Part shown: positions 1 to 14,000 of the stretch, piece after piece | How positions within the stretch are numbered: the stretch's first letter is position 1 | Layout: each line of letters opens with the position of its first letter | Assembly (NCBI GenBank): GCA_005406025.1 | Contig: BGZK01001408.1 | Span: forward strand, 93,918-157,917 | Direction: 5' to 3' | From: Eumeta japonica | Taxonomy: Eukaryota > Arthropoda > Insecta > Lepidoptera > Psychidae | Length of the DNA stretch: 64,000 nt | The notes under the pieces: generated by a model | The model's database searches: none | What the model was told of the DNA's origin: nothing | Seen by the model: only the letters and a program-made list of their open reading frames with translations | Made by a program: the position numbers and the translations under genes

Positions 1-794
1 AAGCGTGATTTAGTGTACCGAATACAGGTGAAACATTCTGATTACCAAAAGGATTTGTGTAATACCCATTGGTATTTTAAATATTTCATAAAATAACGAG
101 AAATTAAACCATCCAAATCTGTCAAACTGATCAAGTTGGTAAAAAGGGCTTACTAAATCATTATCTTTTCTTACTTTGAAATAAAGTACTAAAATTGTCA
201 ACACAACAGACTGTATAAAAAATAGGAAAATAAGTTGTATGCTCTCGATAAAGTAAAACCCGCAATACTTATTTTTGTAGATCGTATCGGACTAAAGTGT
301 TTCTATTCTAAATTAAAAATACGCCATAAAGGTATGTCCGCATTGATCCAGCACATTTGTATGAACAGACGAACTAGTAAACAGGGGATAAGTATCTTCG
401 CCGGAGAAGGGACAACGCTTTATCTTATTGCTCGTACCGTAAGGCTCAGGACAAAGACTTTCTGTCCTTTCTAAACCAGTCCATTCGATCAAGTCGCTGA
501 AACGCTATTCTCGTGGGATCATCTCAGTTTGTCTGTTTGCTACAGGCCTTCTTCCCAGATGGTTAAAATTTGGCATAACTTTAGAAATTCAATTATTCCA
601 CTTAGATGTACAGATCGAAGGTTAAAATTGTGATTTAGTGTTTAAATTTGTGAAAAAAAAGTAGAAAATTAAAACTTTTAAATTGAATGTGTAAAAAGAA
701 ATTTCTTTAAAGAATTATTGTATAATATGTGGAAATATGTCATACAATGTTAACTTTTTGTAGAGAACTGTTTTTTAAGAAAACTCTAAATTGT
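1..794. other. Window edge, no recognised gene
   Basis: AT-rich sequence without a gene I can recognise. A 64-codon minus-strand reading frame at 10-204 encodes a hydrophobic, aromatic-rich peptide, and a plus frame of 79 codons lies at 235-474. Neither resembles a family I know, and neither shows a convincing exon boundary. They could be chance frames or pieces of an old element. Confidence 0.4.
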
Positions 795-1165
795 GTCTGA
801 AAGAGCGATGTAGGAACAGTGATGTTAGAGAGCGGGTGGTTTGAAGGAAATTATGGTGACTAGGATAGGAAAAGGTATGTTGCGGTGGTTTGGCCATCTG
901 GAAAAGATGAACGAAAAACTAACAAAACAAATCTATGCAGCGAATGTGTACGGTGGAAAGTTCGGCAAGGGTTGCCCTAGAAAATCCTATGCAGACCAAA
1001 TTGATGGCATATTAAGAAAGCGCTACATTTGAAAAGCACCCGAAACCGAGATGCTTGCATAAAAAGATTGATGGATGTCATTGACGCAAGAGAGGTATTC
1101 AAAGATCGTACCACGTGGAAATCTAGTCTCTAGCTATCCTTCTGGAAAATAGACGTGACTTTACT
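795..1165 (+). mobile_element. RTE-like LINE, 3' end fragment
   Basis: The reading frame at about 841-1032 encodes the C-terminal tail typical of an insect RTE-type non-LTR element. It has an RWFGHLEKMNE-like block, then KQIYAANVYGGK, then KGCPRKSYADQIDGIL. The frame breaks near 1030, but the homology continues in another frame through the ACGTGGAAA block to a terminal AAATAGACGTGA at about 1150. The same tail occurs at 58058-58500, so this is a 5'-truncated, decayed copy of the same or a closely related family. The reverse transcriptase domain is absent here. Confidence 0.8.
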
Positions 1166-4112
1166 ATACCTTACATTAAAACCTGAAAACCTTCGACGTT
1201 ATTGCTCATAAAAAAAACGAAAAACTGCATCATACATTATGATGTGGAGATTGAAGAATAAATCTCACAATATCGCGTTATGTTGGATAACTTTGATTGA
1301 AGATGCAGATTCATGATATAGTTACTATTAGCTACAATTCATCTTCATTTTGTTAGGGAGTGATTTTAACTACTTGAGGGCCTAGAATGACGTCCTAGAA
1401 AAGTCTCTCTATAGGGCCTATACCTTTCGTTCATTACGTTGCGCGAGAAAAATAGTCTTATAAAAATATTCTTTTCTAAATCGTGCTAAGCTCGCAGGAC
1501 CAGTCTTAGGTACTCGAGCCCACCTCGAATTTTTTTCATTAAATCTGAACAGTCTATTCATTTGCACGAAAAACACTGGTACGTTTTTATCATAGCTTAT
1601 ACAAATATCGACAGCGATGTTCGTCAGAAGAAAAAATTGCGTAGCTGTCAGTATTGCTGATGGTCAACTGTGTAATTCTAACGATTGTATTTTAAATCAT
1701 AATTTAGTACAACTTGTCAAGATCGAAAATTTGGCATTGAGTGATCATAAGTTGACCAAGATAACTTAATTGTAAACATTCTATATATGCCTGTTTTTTT
1801 CTGGCACTTAGAAAATATTCATAAACAAAAACTATTTAAACGTGTACGTAAGAAAACCACTTTTTTAATCTTACTAGGTAATTTCTTATTTTTGTTTTGT
1901 TATCATATGTACTACAACTTATTTGAGATTTGATCATAATCATATAAGTACATCAAATTGTAATGGATTAAAAATAAGCAACTGTTATTTTCATAATGAT
2001 CATGAATAGACAATATAAAAGTTCCTCTTTAATTATACCGGCTTAGAGCCATCGACAATCGTCTTTAGTGGATGTTTGGTATTAACTCGGTCATTTTCTC
2101 ATTGTTCTGTCTCATAATGTAGTCTATCTCTTTCATTTTACTCTTAAGTACTGTCACACAATCGATTCTTGTCATGGTTTTTTACTTCCCATAATTCTGC
2201 ATTGCTTTTTTTCTAAAGTCCAACTACACATTATATTCGGTTCTGTCATATAATTATTTTATTTGATTTCCATTCAATTCAGTCTTATATATTTTATAAC
2301 AAACTGTTTTTTTTTCCTGAAAGTGTATCTCTTTGTCCTTCGCAACTGTGTTGTAAGACTAAATATTATTTCATGTAGTAGTAACTCTTTTGCATTATTA
2401 AGAAGAATTAAAATTTGAGCAGTTTTACTTCGAATACACTTTTAAAAGCTTTTTAACAGTAATATTACTTTCTTTCTGATAAAGTCCAATATGAAAAATC
2501 CGCTTTAATCTTTTTTCTCTCTATTTCGATGTAAACTATTTGAAATGCTTAAGTTTCGTTTTGAGAAAGAGTAAACTAACATTTTTTTTTTCATTGTATC
2601 GGTATAAATTATTCTAATGTCGAAGCGCACTGTTGTTGATTTTTAATCGGAGCTTCAGCTAGTTCAGCCCGATACGGTTTAGATGCTGCCAAGAATTGTT
2701 GTCACCAATGCGGTGACAACTTTCGGGATCCAAGGTTTAAATCTCCGATGCAAGGAGTGAATGCTTTAATTTTTTTTTTAAGTTAAAAACCTTTTGATCA
2801 AATATTTGTGCGAGCGGCTCCGGTCGCGTGGACTACATAATTGTTGTTTAGGTTTTTTTCTATTTATAAATAAAGTAGAATTTTACTTGGGCATGTTAAT
2901 TATGAGATAAATAATACTAAGACAAGTATCTTTCATTTAAACATTCAGATATTTTAGATATTACACGTTTTCGTGTTTACCTGTTCATTACGTTTTTCCT
3001 TCCTAACTTGAAAAATATATATTTTGTTTATAACCTCTTCATATACTCATGAAATACCTCGTTTCCTTAATGGGCGCGAGCCTGTTCCCCGACGTCGACA
3101 GCTGAATATTATTTCAAAGACAAAATTACTTGTCGCGGATCATCCTTAGAAGATAGAGTTATGCCGACCAGGGCTTTTCTGTGGGTTTTTTTAAAATCTA
3201 GAATTATATAGTACATTAATTTGATTTATCTCTTATGGTTTTGTCAGCGTGAGTCAATTAAGCGCTCCAAAAGCGTCTTTACTCTAATTTAATTAACTAT
3301 TATCTTCACTATTTATTTAATGCGTTTCTTTATGTGACATAATATATCCTGTAACTTAGCCAGATAACATAGTCTTTATTAAAAAAAAAACTATGAAAAT
3401 AGAATAAATGATACTCGCGTAAAAAGGACAAAACGGACAGACAGACAGAGACGTTTAGTTTTATAGTAATATTATGTTTCGATTTAAACTTTTCGATTAA
3501 TATCATGTTAACGTTGTCTTTTACGTACTTTATTTGTTCGCTATATATTGTATATATACTCGTTATATGTTGTATAAGATTACATTTCAACACGGCGACA
3601 ATGTAATTTATTATTTTTATTAATTAATGCTCAATTGTTATTAAGTATTAACTCAATATTAATGCTCAAATATTAGCAAGCCGTTAAAAAAATAAATGCA
3701 TGTAAACTTGTCGGTGATGATGTATCATTGATATATTAATAAATACATAAATAGAATTCAAGCACACACAAAACAGCATACAAAAAATAAATTATCATGT
3801 GTTTATTTTAATTTTTATCTATATAATACACTTAGTTAGAAGACTAACATAACTTATTTTTTTGTAAACTGATTGTAATTAAACTAACATCAAATGTTAC
3901 AGAGAGTTTTCCACAATACTTCATTGAAAATCGCATTAAAATCGGTTAAGCTGTTTCTGCGATTAGTGTACACAAACGCACAGACAAACAGAAAAAAAAT
4001 CTGAAAATTATTTTTTTTCCTCGGTAACATAAGTACAACGTGTGTAGATTGTTATTTTTTTCTTAAATATTCTACGTACAGACACGGCTACTTTACGATT
4101 TTATTATACACA
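1166..4112. other. Gene-free AT-rich DNA upstream of KFase
   Basis: No coding region is recognisable. A perfect 9-bp inverted repeat with a 5-nt loop (GTTGTCACC/GGTGACAAC) lies at 2698-2720, within a slightly GC-richer patch (2640-2840). At about 3890-3990 a stretch including AAAATCGGTTAAGC and ACAGACAAACAG resembles the inner part of dispersed Helitron-type repeats of moths. Nothing supports a promoter here. Confidence 0.4.
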
Positions 4113-4195
4113 TAGGTTCGCCATACCCAGGACTGCAACCCGATATTTCTCGGTTAGAAATCAACGTTCTTAACTGCTGAATCACCAACGACTAT
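4113..4195 (-). repeat. Possible tRNA-derived SINE remnant
   Basis: Read on the minus strand, this segment has a TGATTCAGCAGTTAAG block like an A box. About 40 nt later comes GGGTTGCAGTCCT, which resembles a B box (GGTTCRANTCC). The arm between them (CTAACCGAG) also looks tRNA-like. It is too diverged to be a tRNA gene, and a decayed SINE head is the most economical reading. Confidence 0.35.
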
Positions 4196-4344
4196 ATTTA
4201 TTCATTTTCATTATTCTCGCCACATTCGTACTTTCGTATAATAAATGTTCGCCTAATTTCCAATTCGTTCGTCGAAATCTTCCATTACTTCTCCCGGGTG
4301 GTAAAGTTTCACAACGACTTCATTGGAATCTGTCTATCCGACGT

Positions 4345-4398
4345 GGAAAGCTGTGGTCTCCGCCTACTCCTCTGGGAAATAGGCGTGAGTTTATAATG
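4345..4398 (+). mobile_element. RTE-like LINE 3' tail next to KFase exon 1
   Basis: This 50-bp stretch matches the extreme 3' end of the RTE-like copy at 58,450-58,503. It has the ACGTGGAAA block, then TCCGCCTACTCCTCTGGG, then AAATAGGCGTGAGTTTATA. It is a very short 5'-truncated insertion that ends about 55 bp before the KFase start codon, so it lies in the gene's 5' UTR, promoter or an upstream intron. Confidence 0.7.
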
Positions 4399-4448
4399 AC
4401 GATCTTTCTAGAAAAAGACTTTTACTACGTCGCTTTCAGAGGGCAGCG

Positions 4449-4569
4449 ATGTCGATCGCCGACGAGGCGCTGGCCGACCTCGACCGCGAGTACTCCCCGA
4501 GCGCCTGGTCCCGCAGGTTCGATTCAGCTCAAGAGGTTATCCAGCATCACATAAAATTCGTTACGGATG
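4449..4569 (+). CDS. KFase: KFase coding exon 1
   Basis: Starts at the ATG and runs for 40 codons plus one base. It ends at GATG|GTAATT. The coding GC richness stands out from the AT-rich flanks. It encodes the N-terminal YSPSAWSRRF block and the helix EVIQHHIKFVTD. Confidence 0.9.
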
Positions 4570-4987
4570 GTAATTTGGATGCGTATTTTTATAATTTAGA
4601 ATGTAATTTTTAGATAATATATGATCTTGTTAATTTATTTACTATCGTTACTAATATATTATTATTCCTTCCAGATGTGGGAATCATAAAATAAATTATT
4701 TCAATCCTTATATTATAAGTTAGAAATAGGCAATCGAGCTTTGCTCGGCATTTTTACGCGTGAAAATGTACTGGAAAAGTTGTTTATATTCATTTCCAGC
4801 CAATAAGTATTTAGATACATAGCATAACACGTATAGTGTCTCGCCAGTGGTCTGTCGTGCAATGTCGTTTATTGTGTTGGAGCATGCAATGACACAGCAA
4901 AGTAAAGCAACATTTAGATTTTTTTTTAACTCGTTTTTTTTCTCAAGGAAAGACAACTTATCAAAGCAAAAATGAACCTCAAAATTG

Positions 4988-5035
<48 letters not shown>

Positions 5036-8000
5036 GCTAATAAAGCTTTTTCGGAGTCTTTTAACTTTGATGTGGAAATATAAATAACTTCACTCGCGAA
5101 AATTTTATATGTTAATTTCTAATAGTATTCAATTGCAAAATTTATCTATGTACTTTATTTACCTAGTGTCATTTGTCGTTTATATTTTGTGGTATCATTT
5201 GTTGTTGAGAATCAAAAGCATAGAAGCAATACAATTATAGACTACAGGCTCATTGCAAAAATTATCCTGTGAAATGAGCCACCGTGAATTACTTTAGAAG
5301 GCTGATACTATATCAGAAAATAACTCTCAGCTCTATGCCGTCACTTTTGAACGGTGCAGGTGAGTACAGGGTAAATTTAAATTTTTCAGGTACAAATGGC
5401 GAACTACGGCTGATTATTTCTGTACAACTTTCTTGTAGTTGATAGATCATTAAAAAATGAGAAAAGCCTATGCGGTTCCCGGCTTTTTATCCCATTGTAT
5501 TGGAAATATGTACGGCGTTGATGGGTGTAGTATCTGTATAAGTATAGAAAAGGAATCACACAAACTCCGTACAGTAATAAATTACCCATAATGCTTCTAC
5601 AATTATCGGAGAATTAAAAATTTGTATCGACTTCCTGTGCCGCTACTTTTGTACAGTATTAGGTTTTCCGTCATTTTTTATTAATACTGTATCAACTAGA
5701 AAAAAGCCGTACAAACGCAATTAGTTTTAATTCCTCATTTGGACCTGGGAAATTTGATTTTACCATGTAAGTCTCCTGTACCGCTCAAAAGTGACGGCAT
5801 AGGGCTGAGAGTTATTTTCTAACATAGTATCAGCCTTTCAAACGTAGTTCACGATGGGCCATTTCACAGGGTAATTTTTATCATGGGCCTGTAGCCTATT
5901 ATTATCTTAAAATCTTACGAGATGGTGATGTAAAGCAAAGTTGGGATTTATTTTTTTGCAGTCGATTCTTCCAGGGAAAATACGGGAAAATACCTGTATA
6001 GATAAACAAGTAAAGCAAATACGTGATATAAAAATTTTCTTCGACATTGTTAAGGCTGTTTAACAATGTCGATATATATATATATATGAGAATTATTCCT
6101 TTAATGGCATATAGATTTAAATGGTAAAGTAAATAACAATAAATTGCATTTAAACATTGAATTTTCGCATCTGTACAGGTATAGCAAAAACACAAATGCA
6201 ACGAGCTGCAGCCTCCTGGCTATCTGAATTAAAAATTTTCTTCGTGAAGCCAACCAACAGCTTAAATAAGTATTTCACGTTTAAAAGATTTGGCATTATC
6301 TTATTTTCGCTAGCGAAGAATTAAAGGATTTTTTAAAGATTTTCTTCAAATTATTTTACTTATCAATATTTATTTATTAACAAAATTAATTATTTCGTGA
6401 CATGCGAGTTAAATCTATTTTATATTCGATTTGTTTTTTATTACCGACCGCTTATAATATTTAAAATATTAGTAAATATTTTTAAAACATTTTTTTTCTG
6501 CTTTATGTATATGTATTCAATTCTAATATATGTATATGTTTTTAAATAAAAAAAATAAACATTAAATATACTTCAAAATCTGTCATTCCACCATTTATTT
6601 TATGTGTGTAATATTAGAATCCATGCACAACCGAAAAGTTATTTTCGGATTCATGCATTTTTCACGAAGCCGCTGTCTTAATTGGGCAAAAAGAAAGTTT
6701 TATTTTTCTTTCGTTCTCTAACTTTTGTCGGATACTTGGTCCCGCTCGCTGTTGACGTTGCGAAATCAAATAATGAATTCTAGCATTGAACTGGATCATG
6801 CTACATACAGTTATATCGGTTTAATTATTCTGGTGTTTCATTTGTATAAAATTAATGAGTGATATTAACCTTTTAATAATTATCGCAATTAACATTAGCC
6901 TTAAATGCTGAACATAACTGGCGCCGTTGCATTATGTCGTCGTTCAACTCGATGGATATATCATCATTATCATCTCGATGACTGCATGTAATTTTTTTTG
7001 TAAACTGTTGAATTATTTATGATCAACGCTATTTCTAATCAATTATGACAGAAGGTCAAAAAGTCCATCCGTTTCTCAAAAGTCGGTAATGCACTAGTGA
7101 TTTCCCTCGGGATTGCGGGTGTTCAAGGGCGGCTATGATCACCTAGTCTCCGGTGATTCGAATGTTCTCTCTTTAAAGTCGAATAAAAAAAATTTGTACG
7201 TATTCATTTTAAATTATGATTTCTTGAACAGTTTATTATTCCTAATTTTTACTTATAGACTATGGCTGTTGCCCGCGGCTCCGCCCGACTGGGCATAATT
7301 AAATTCTCATTTTTTATATTGAATAGTCTCGCCATCATTGACACCACTCCCGATCCTGGTTTCAATTTAAGTTTGAATTTCACAGTTACTTCCCATTAGG
7401 TTTTATTCTCAATTTAATTTTGCTTCCCTCTCTTTTTCGAACGCTCTATTGCTCTGGATTCGTTATCGATCCAGTTTTTGAAATCGATTCCTCTTTCCTG
7501 TAAATTATTTCACTGGAACGCATTAGTGGCAGGTATAAAGTATCATGCGTATAATCCAGAAAATGTATGGCGAATTTCATGCAAATCGGTTAAGCCGTTT
7601 ATGCGTAATAGAGTTACAAACAACCAAACAACAAAGTATCAGTATTTGAGATGTTATAATAAATGTAATAATATTGACAAAAGAAGCAGTATTACAATGA
7701 AAAACCCTGTCGTTCGTTGTAATTTACTATGACCTTCTTGTTATTATTAATCATATACTTTCAATGGGACGGTTGACACTTTCTCTTACTTTCGCTTTCG
7801 CTTTACCTCACCCTCTCACACCATGTCTTTCTCCTCTCCTTTCCCTCTCAATCCTCAACACCCACTCTAACGTTGCTCCTCTACGTAAAGCAAACGATAA
7901 GTATGGCCCACAAAATAAAATAAAATTGATGTTTTTCAATTCACTTAGTTTTTAGGGGATTCAGATAAACACATGAAAAAAATAGTAACCTATATTTTAT

Positions 8001-11000
8001 GTGATATGAATTCTATCAATTTTCTAAATTTCATCAAAATTTGTTAAGTGATTTTCAGTCAAGTTGTAAGTAGACATACAGACAAAGAAACAGAAAAGTA
8101 AATAAACAGTAAGGAAAACGGGTTCTTTGCAAGTACATTAAAATAGTTTAACTAGGAAAAAACATAAAAGCGAACATACAGACAAACAAAGGAAAAGTAG
8201 CCTATGTCCGTTATCTGGTGTTAAATTATATCTGTGAAAAATTTCATCAAAATCTGTTTAAGTGAAAGCATAACAGACAGACAGACAGAGATACTTTCGC
8301 ATTTATAATATTACTAAGGATTTTTGTTAAGACGTTTTCACTTCTCCCTCCCGAACAAATGTAATTTTTCTGGTCGTCAAAAGCAAATGACTCAATTGTA
8401 AAATTACTCACTAATAGCAAAATTATGTTTAATATAGATACATGTCTTTCTGTTTGTTTTACGGTTGGACATTTGAAAATAGGCGTTCATTTAATATCGT
8501 GTTAATATCGTGATTTCAGGGTTAGAATGTGATGTTTTAGTTTATTTGAAGTTTTAAATATACTTTCTGACATGATTTTAGAAATTTTATGGAGACATAT
8601 AGCCTGTATCACTCCGGTTTAAAATCAACATGATATTAGGTGAAATCGTATTATTTTGGTGAGAAGTTGGGTGAGGAATAAATAAAAACCAGGCATGCGC
8701 ATCACAGGTGCATAATAAGAGAACCATCTGTCATATTCGTTAAAATATTTTAGTATTTGTTTCGTTTAATTGCATATAAGAATTTTTTTGATATATTTAT
8801 TTATGTATGCGTAAAATTGTGTTCATTTCGGAAAATTTAGAAAGAGGAGTACCTAGTTCATTACTGTATTCTAAAAACAAATGTTTTTAGAGTACTATCA
8901 TCATACTCCTGGCGTATTTACCCAAAAATCCTTAACACACCTTATACTGAATTGTCACAAAACCAAACTTCAAACGCATGGTCTTTCGGTTTTCATGCAG
9001 TTGCTCAGTACTGATCCGCGTTATAGTTGTACGTTCTCTAAAACCTCTTGTATTGTATTTTCTCCTAACTTCAAATGGCCGCTCGAAGCTAACGCGTTTC
9101 GAGTTGACCTCAGTATGATATCGATACAGCTTTTTTGACAATTTGCAGCCAGCGAGGACGCCGCGAACAGCATGCCGCACAAGCTGGAAATAGAGTACGG
9201 GCCCACGCCGGGCCAGAGGCTGGACATATTCGGAACGGACCTGCCTAATGGTACGTGAACAACAAATACCGTATAATCAAAATGACCGACGTCGATTGCC
9301 ATTTTAAACTGTTAACATAAAGGGCTGAGATTGATCAAGTAGGTACACACAGAACACGTGTGTTATACGGCATACTGGCTACGACCGACCGTTTAGATGT
9401 ATTTCGGCTTCAGGTCTTTATCACTTAAATACTGGTACACTCCTATCCACAATCATAGTATACATCTAGGGTCTTAGACCTTGGAGCTTCATTTCAACTG
9501 TAGCTGTTAGCAGCGCCCTTGCGTGCACTGGCGCACGTAGCACATATAAGGGTCTATTAATCAACCTTTGTTACCTGTCAACGATGCAGTGATGACATAG
9601 GACCCACGAAGTTATATATTTATTTATTCGAAAATTTCATTGATTTGTAAGTATTACAAGTATGTCTTTATATTTGCGTCAAATTTTCCCTTTATAAAAC
9701 GTTCAGACTACGAAACCCCGATAAAGAAACCTATAAAATTTTATTGTTAGTAAAACTTTTGGTGTTCTATAAATTTTTGAACTTTAGGCTAAAATTTTAA
9801 ACGCAATATTAAATTATATATGTACAATCGTTCGGTACATTTGGCAATCGAATGCAATGCGCACTTAGTCGAATTCATCTCGTATGTGCTGTGTAGCTGT
9901 TAGTCTAATGCTTAACTGCACAGATGTAAATTCACAAAATTTGTATACCTACATAATATCAGAATATTCTGATCCCTGAAATGAAACGTTTAATTGGACG
10001 AGCGATATAATATCAACAAAAACGGCGCGCACGCGTGCGACAGACGGCTCCCGGCGCCGCGTCTCTCGCGGTAGTCTATTACGCGGTATAATTCAGGAGG
10101 GCATCGGACTCAAATGGAAAATCCATGTAAACACAACGAAATCGGACGACCGACGCCGATAATGGCCGGGGCGACTTAATTTCGCAGCGCGATATCCGCC
10201 AGCCGCGCCCGGCCGGTGCTCGACCACCCTATTGTGTTACTACCTTGTAACTTGAATCAATTCCGTCATTTTGACAGGGTCCGTTATTGCCCGATATAGT
10301 AATTGAAATTCAGTACCCGTGGGTATTTTAAACGATCCTATGATATATATATACACTGCTTATTTAAACAGAAATTATTCAGTTATTTTTTAAAATCCTC
10401 TAAAAGGTACAACCACATCGATGATAGAAATTGAGTTTACATTGTTATATTTGTCACTTAATTTGCATGACTAGCTTTATTACATAAGTGAGCGCTCTCG
10501 ATGTGACACAGAGTGTAAGAATAGTGATGAATAGATATCAAAAATTTTGAAATAGATGTCCACACTATACCCACAAGATATCCACAAAGTAAGTTTTGAA
10601 CCAAAAGCCATGTCTGCTCGTATGACGAATATTCGCGGCTCTATTTTTATACGAGTTACACATCTAGCGGTGATCCCGTGTGAGAATAAAGTGGATAATG
10701 ACAAAATTATTGGAGTAATCTCACCAGAGGGCGTATGTAACGGCTTCGATTTTAATTTGTATTTCTATGTTAATATTGGAGTTCATCAAAGATTTGCTCT
10801 AAGCTCCGTTCCCTTGAATGTGATATTAAATTTTTCCTGTACAGAATTTATAAAATAATAAGAAAAGTAGAAAATTATTATTAATCTTGAATTTAGTACA
10901 TTTAAAAGAGAAGTTAATAAAGACATCGGGTTTATTGGAATAAATTGTAGATAACTAGCTGACCCGCCCGTTTCGCTGGGTAATTTTTATTATAAATAAA

Positions 11001-14000
11001 ATGGCGAAGGATTTACGGAATTCGAAAAATGAGTAGCCTAGAACCATCTACAAATCATCCCGCATCGAATGGTCCCAGTCCCATGTCTATACGTTTAGTA
11101 GTTTTTACGTGATTGGCGAACAAAGACAACCTATTTTCATTATATATGTATAGATCAACTATTACATGTAAGTTTTACTTTCGGAAAAGAAAGGTGTAAT
11201 ATATATTTCAATATATATAAATATATTTAAAAATATAACCCAAATCTAAAAATATTAAAATCTAGTTCACAAATAGTGAAGTCACAAAATTAGAATAAAA
11301 TAGGATAGTCACATATTGATATATGTATTATATAGATAGAAAGAAATAAATAAACTCAAAATGAATTAAATATTTTACTTTATAAGTATAAATCAAGGGA
11401 TATTAAAATAAATATATAATAAAGAAATAGGTATATACAGATTTTGAAACTTTGTCCGAATCTCAAAGAGGTTTTAAAATAGGTTTGGCTATATTTAAAA
11501 ATTACATTACAAAATAAATTGCCTCCGAAAGCTTATACAAGTAATTTTTAAACGGGCTCCAAAAACAACTAATACATTGTGTTTAGTGTCGGTTTCAACT
11601 TCAGTTATGTCTGGTTACAAGAAGATCTCCTTTATTCCTTAATATTTAACATTTTATATTCATTTTTATAGATAATATGTTTTTTTGTCTTATTTTAGCT
11701 GGAACCGACTCCAAAGACAACTAATTAGGTGTTTTTTTAGCATATTAACAATATATTTATATATGTTTTTAAAGGCGTATTTTAATTTTATTTTATTTCA
11801 TTTCACGTTTTTTAGTTATCGAATAGTTATGATTTTATGATTTATTTAGCTACTTTGCATGTGGATTAAGCCATGGTTAATGAAATTGGCCAGGCATTTC
11901 CTTTACTTTTTGTACTGAACAAGCGGAAAAGCAGTTTAGATCTCGAATTTATTGTCCATTGACCTTGATTCCAGGGTCTTTATAATCTTAGTTACAGTAC
12001 AACTCCCATAATATTCTTATACGCATTATATAAATTATTCTTTTTATTTATAACATAAAAGTTTTACAATTTATACAGATCACATTTTCATTCACTACCA
12101 CATTAAATTGGTTCACCCTATTTCTATTGTTTGCGCTAAAGAGTTCCGATGTGTTCCTGCTAAGATTGTCACGTTGGAATTATATAAATTAATTAGAATA
12201 TATAGGTGTATTAATAAGTAATTGATTTTAATGGTGTGTGTACTTTAGGTTTTAGGTTTTACTGCCATTGAAGAGTAATTTCTGACGATAAATCGTAGTA
12301 CTACCTCCCAACTCTTAATTGTTAAGGAGTGCTGTGGCTCTCATAATCAACTCATCAGCATGATATAATAACTATTAGACGCAAAAACTTGATTAATTGA
12401 AAAGAAGAGTTCAAACATACTATACATGATATATACATGGGGGTATCCCCTCGATTTCCATGAAATCTCATCGTTAGATCCTGACTTGGTGACTATGGCA
12501 CAACATCAGGAGTGTCTTTTTCAAACAAAAAAAAAAAATTCAAAATCGGTCCACAATTGACAAAACTCATTCATAGTCAGCATACACTTCATGACGATTT
12601 CAATAAGCCCAAACTCGACTAAACTACATTGTTTTATTACGGAGTTCCGGTGCCTGGCTTCTGGCTTCATCATCATATCAATTTCACGGCACCGTTTTCG
12701 TCAGAATCATATGTTCTGTTATAATTAATTATCTTATAGAGAGATGTCTTATCGCCACTCATGAAATACTTATTATTGAGGAGTTTCGTCTGTAGTCTTC
12801 ATCAGTTCCATGTTACTAAATGATACTTTCTAGATACAAATGCTTAATTTATAACCTAAAACAAAATCAATATATGTATACCTAGTATAATATTTAAGGA
12901 TGCTTCTCAATTCTTCATGGACCTTATTACCAGAAATTGATTAAAAAAAAATATTCCAATCTAAAAGTGTATACTTTCGAAATTAAAAATAATTTTCCAA
13001 ATCAGTTCATTAATGACGGAGTTCTGAGGTAACAAACATAAAAAAATGCAATCGAATTGAGAACCTCCTCCTTTTTTTTTGAAGCCGGTTAATAACTAAG
13101 CGTTACTTGACCTACTAATTATAAATTTAATAACCGACTTTATTACTTCTATAGTAATTAAAGTTTATCGCTATTTTTCAAATTCAAGCATTGGGAAAAT
13201 ATTTTATGAGATATAGGTCTATTTTTAAAGAGTTTTAAAGTGTTCGTTGTTTAGTTTCGAAATTAGAAACATTTTGTCAACTTATGATTAACTTATGAAA
13301 ATAAAAGTAGCTAAAAGATTTGAATACGTATTTACTTATAGTTATTTAATGTTAAACTGCTTACACCGTTTATAGATAATATATTCTAATAAAATGTGAA
13401 AATATCAACTAATCTCCCTATAGAAGATTTGTAAGCATTAATAAAATTATATAAGTATTTCATTAAAACAAATTAAATAACAAAATTAAACTTTAAATTG
13501 CCACTCAATAGCCCCAGCATTTAATGAAAGACTATTGATGAATAGAAATTTCACGAAGTACTTAAGTAGGCATCGAGTTAAATAACAAAAATACGAAGAA
13601 TACTAAACGAAACCGTGTCCCTAGTTAAGCATCTCTCTCGGTAAGAGAAGTTGATGATTTGGTTCCCTCGACTTAATCTTAAAACCATCAGGCAGTTATG
13701 TATAAGAATGAGATGAAAATTAGCTGCAAATGTCTAATTTCGAAGTAGCTCCTGACAAATGATATGGTTTTTTTTTTCCGGTATGTTTATCTCGCTCGCC
13801 GAAAAACTACATTTCTAATTAAATAAGAAGTCGCTACTAAATATAATGATACCACCGATCGAAAAAGGTTCGTCACGGTATTTTCGATGCCAAAAGAGTT
13901 AAATATATAACACACTTTGTGTCTTATTCGGATTAAGTCCCGACGTAATCTTCACTTGAAAGCGACCGTAACGCCGTCTTACAAGAAATTTAATTCACTT

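Noticed and set aside
8932..9302. Overlapping minus-strand frames near KFase exon 2
   Set aside because: They are shadows of a GC-rich exon plus intron, with no family resemblance.
10556..10858. 100-codon plus-strand frame in KFase intron 2
   Set aside because: No recognisable family. An opposing frame of similar length covers the same bases, and there is no splice support.
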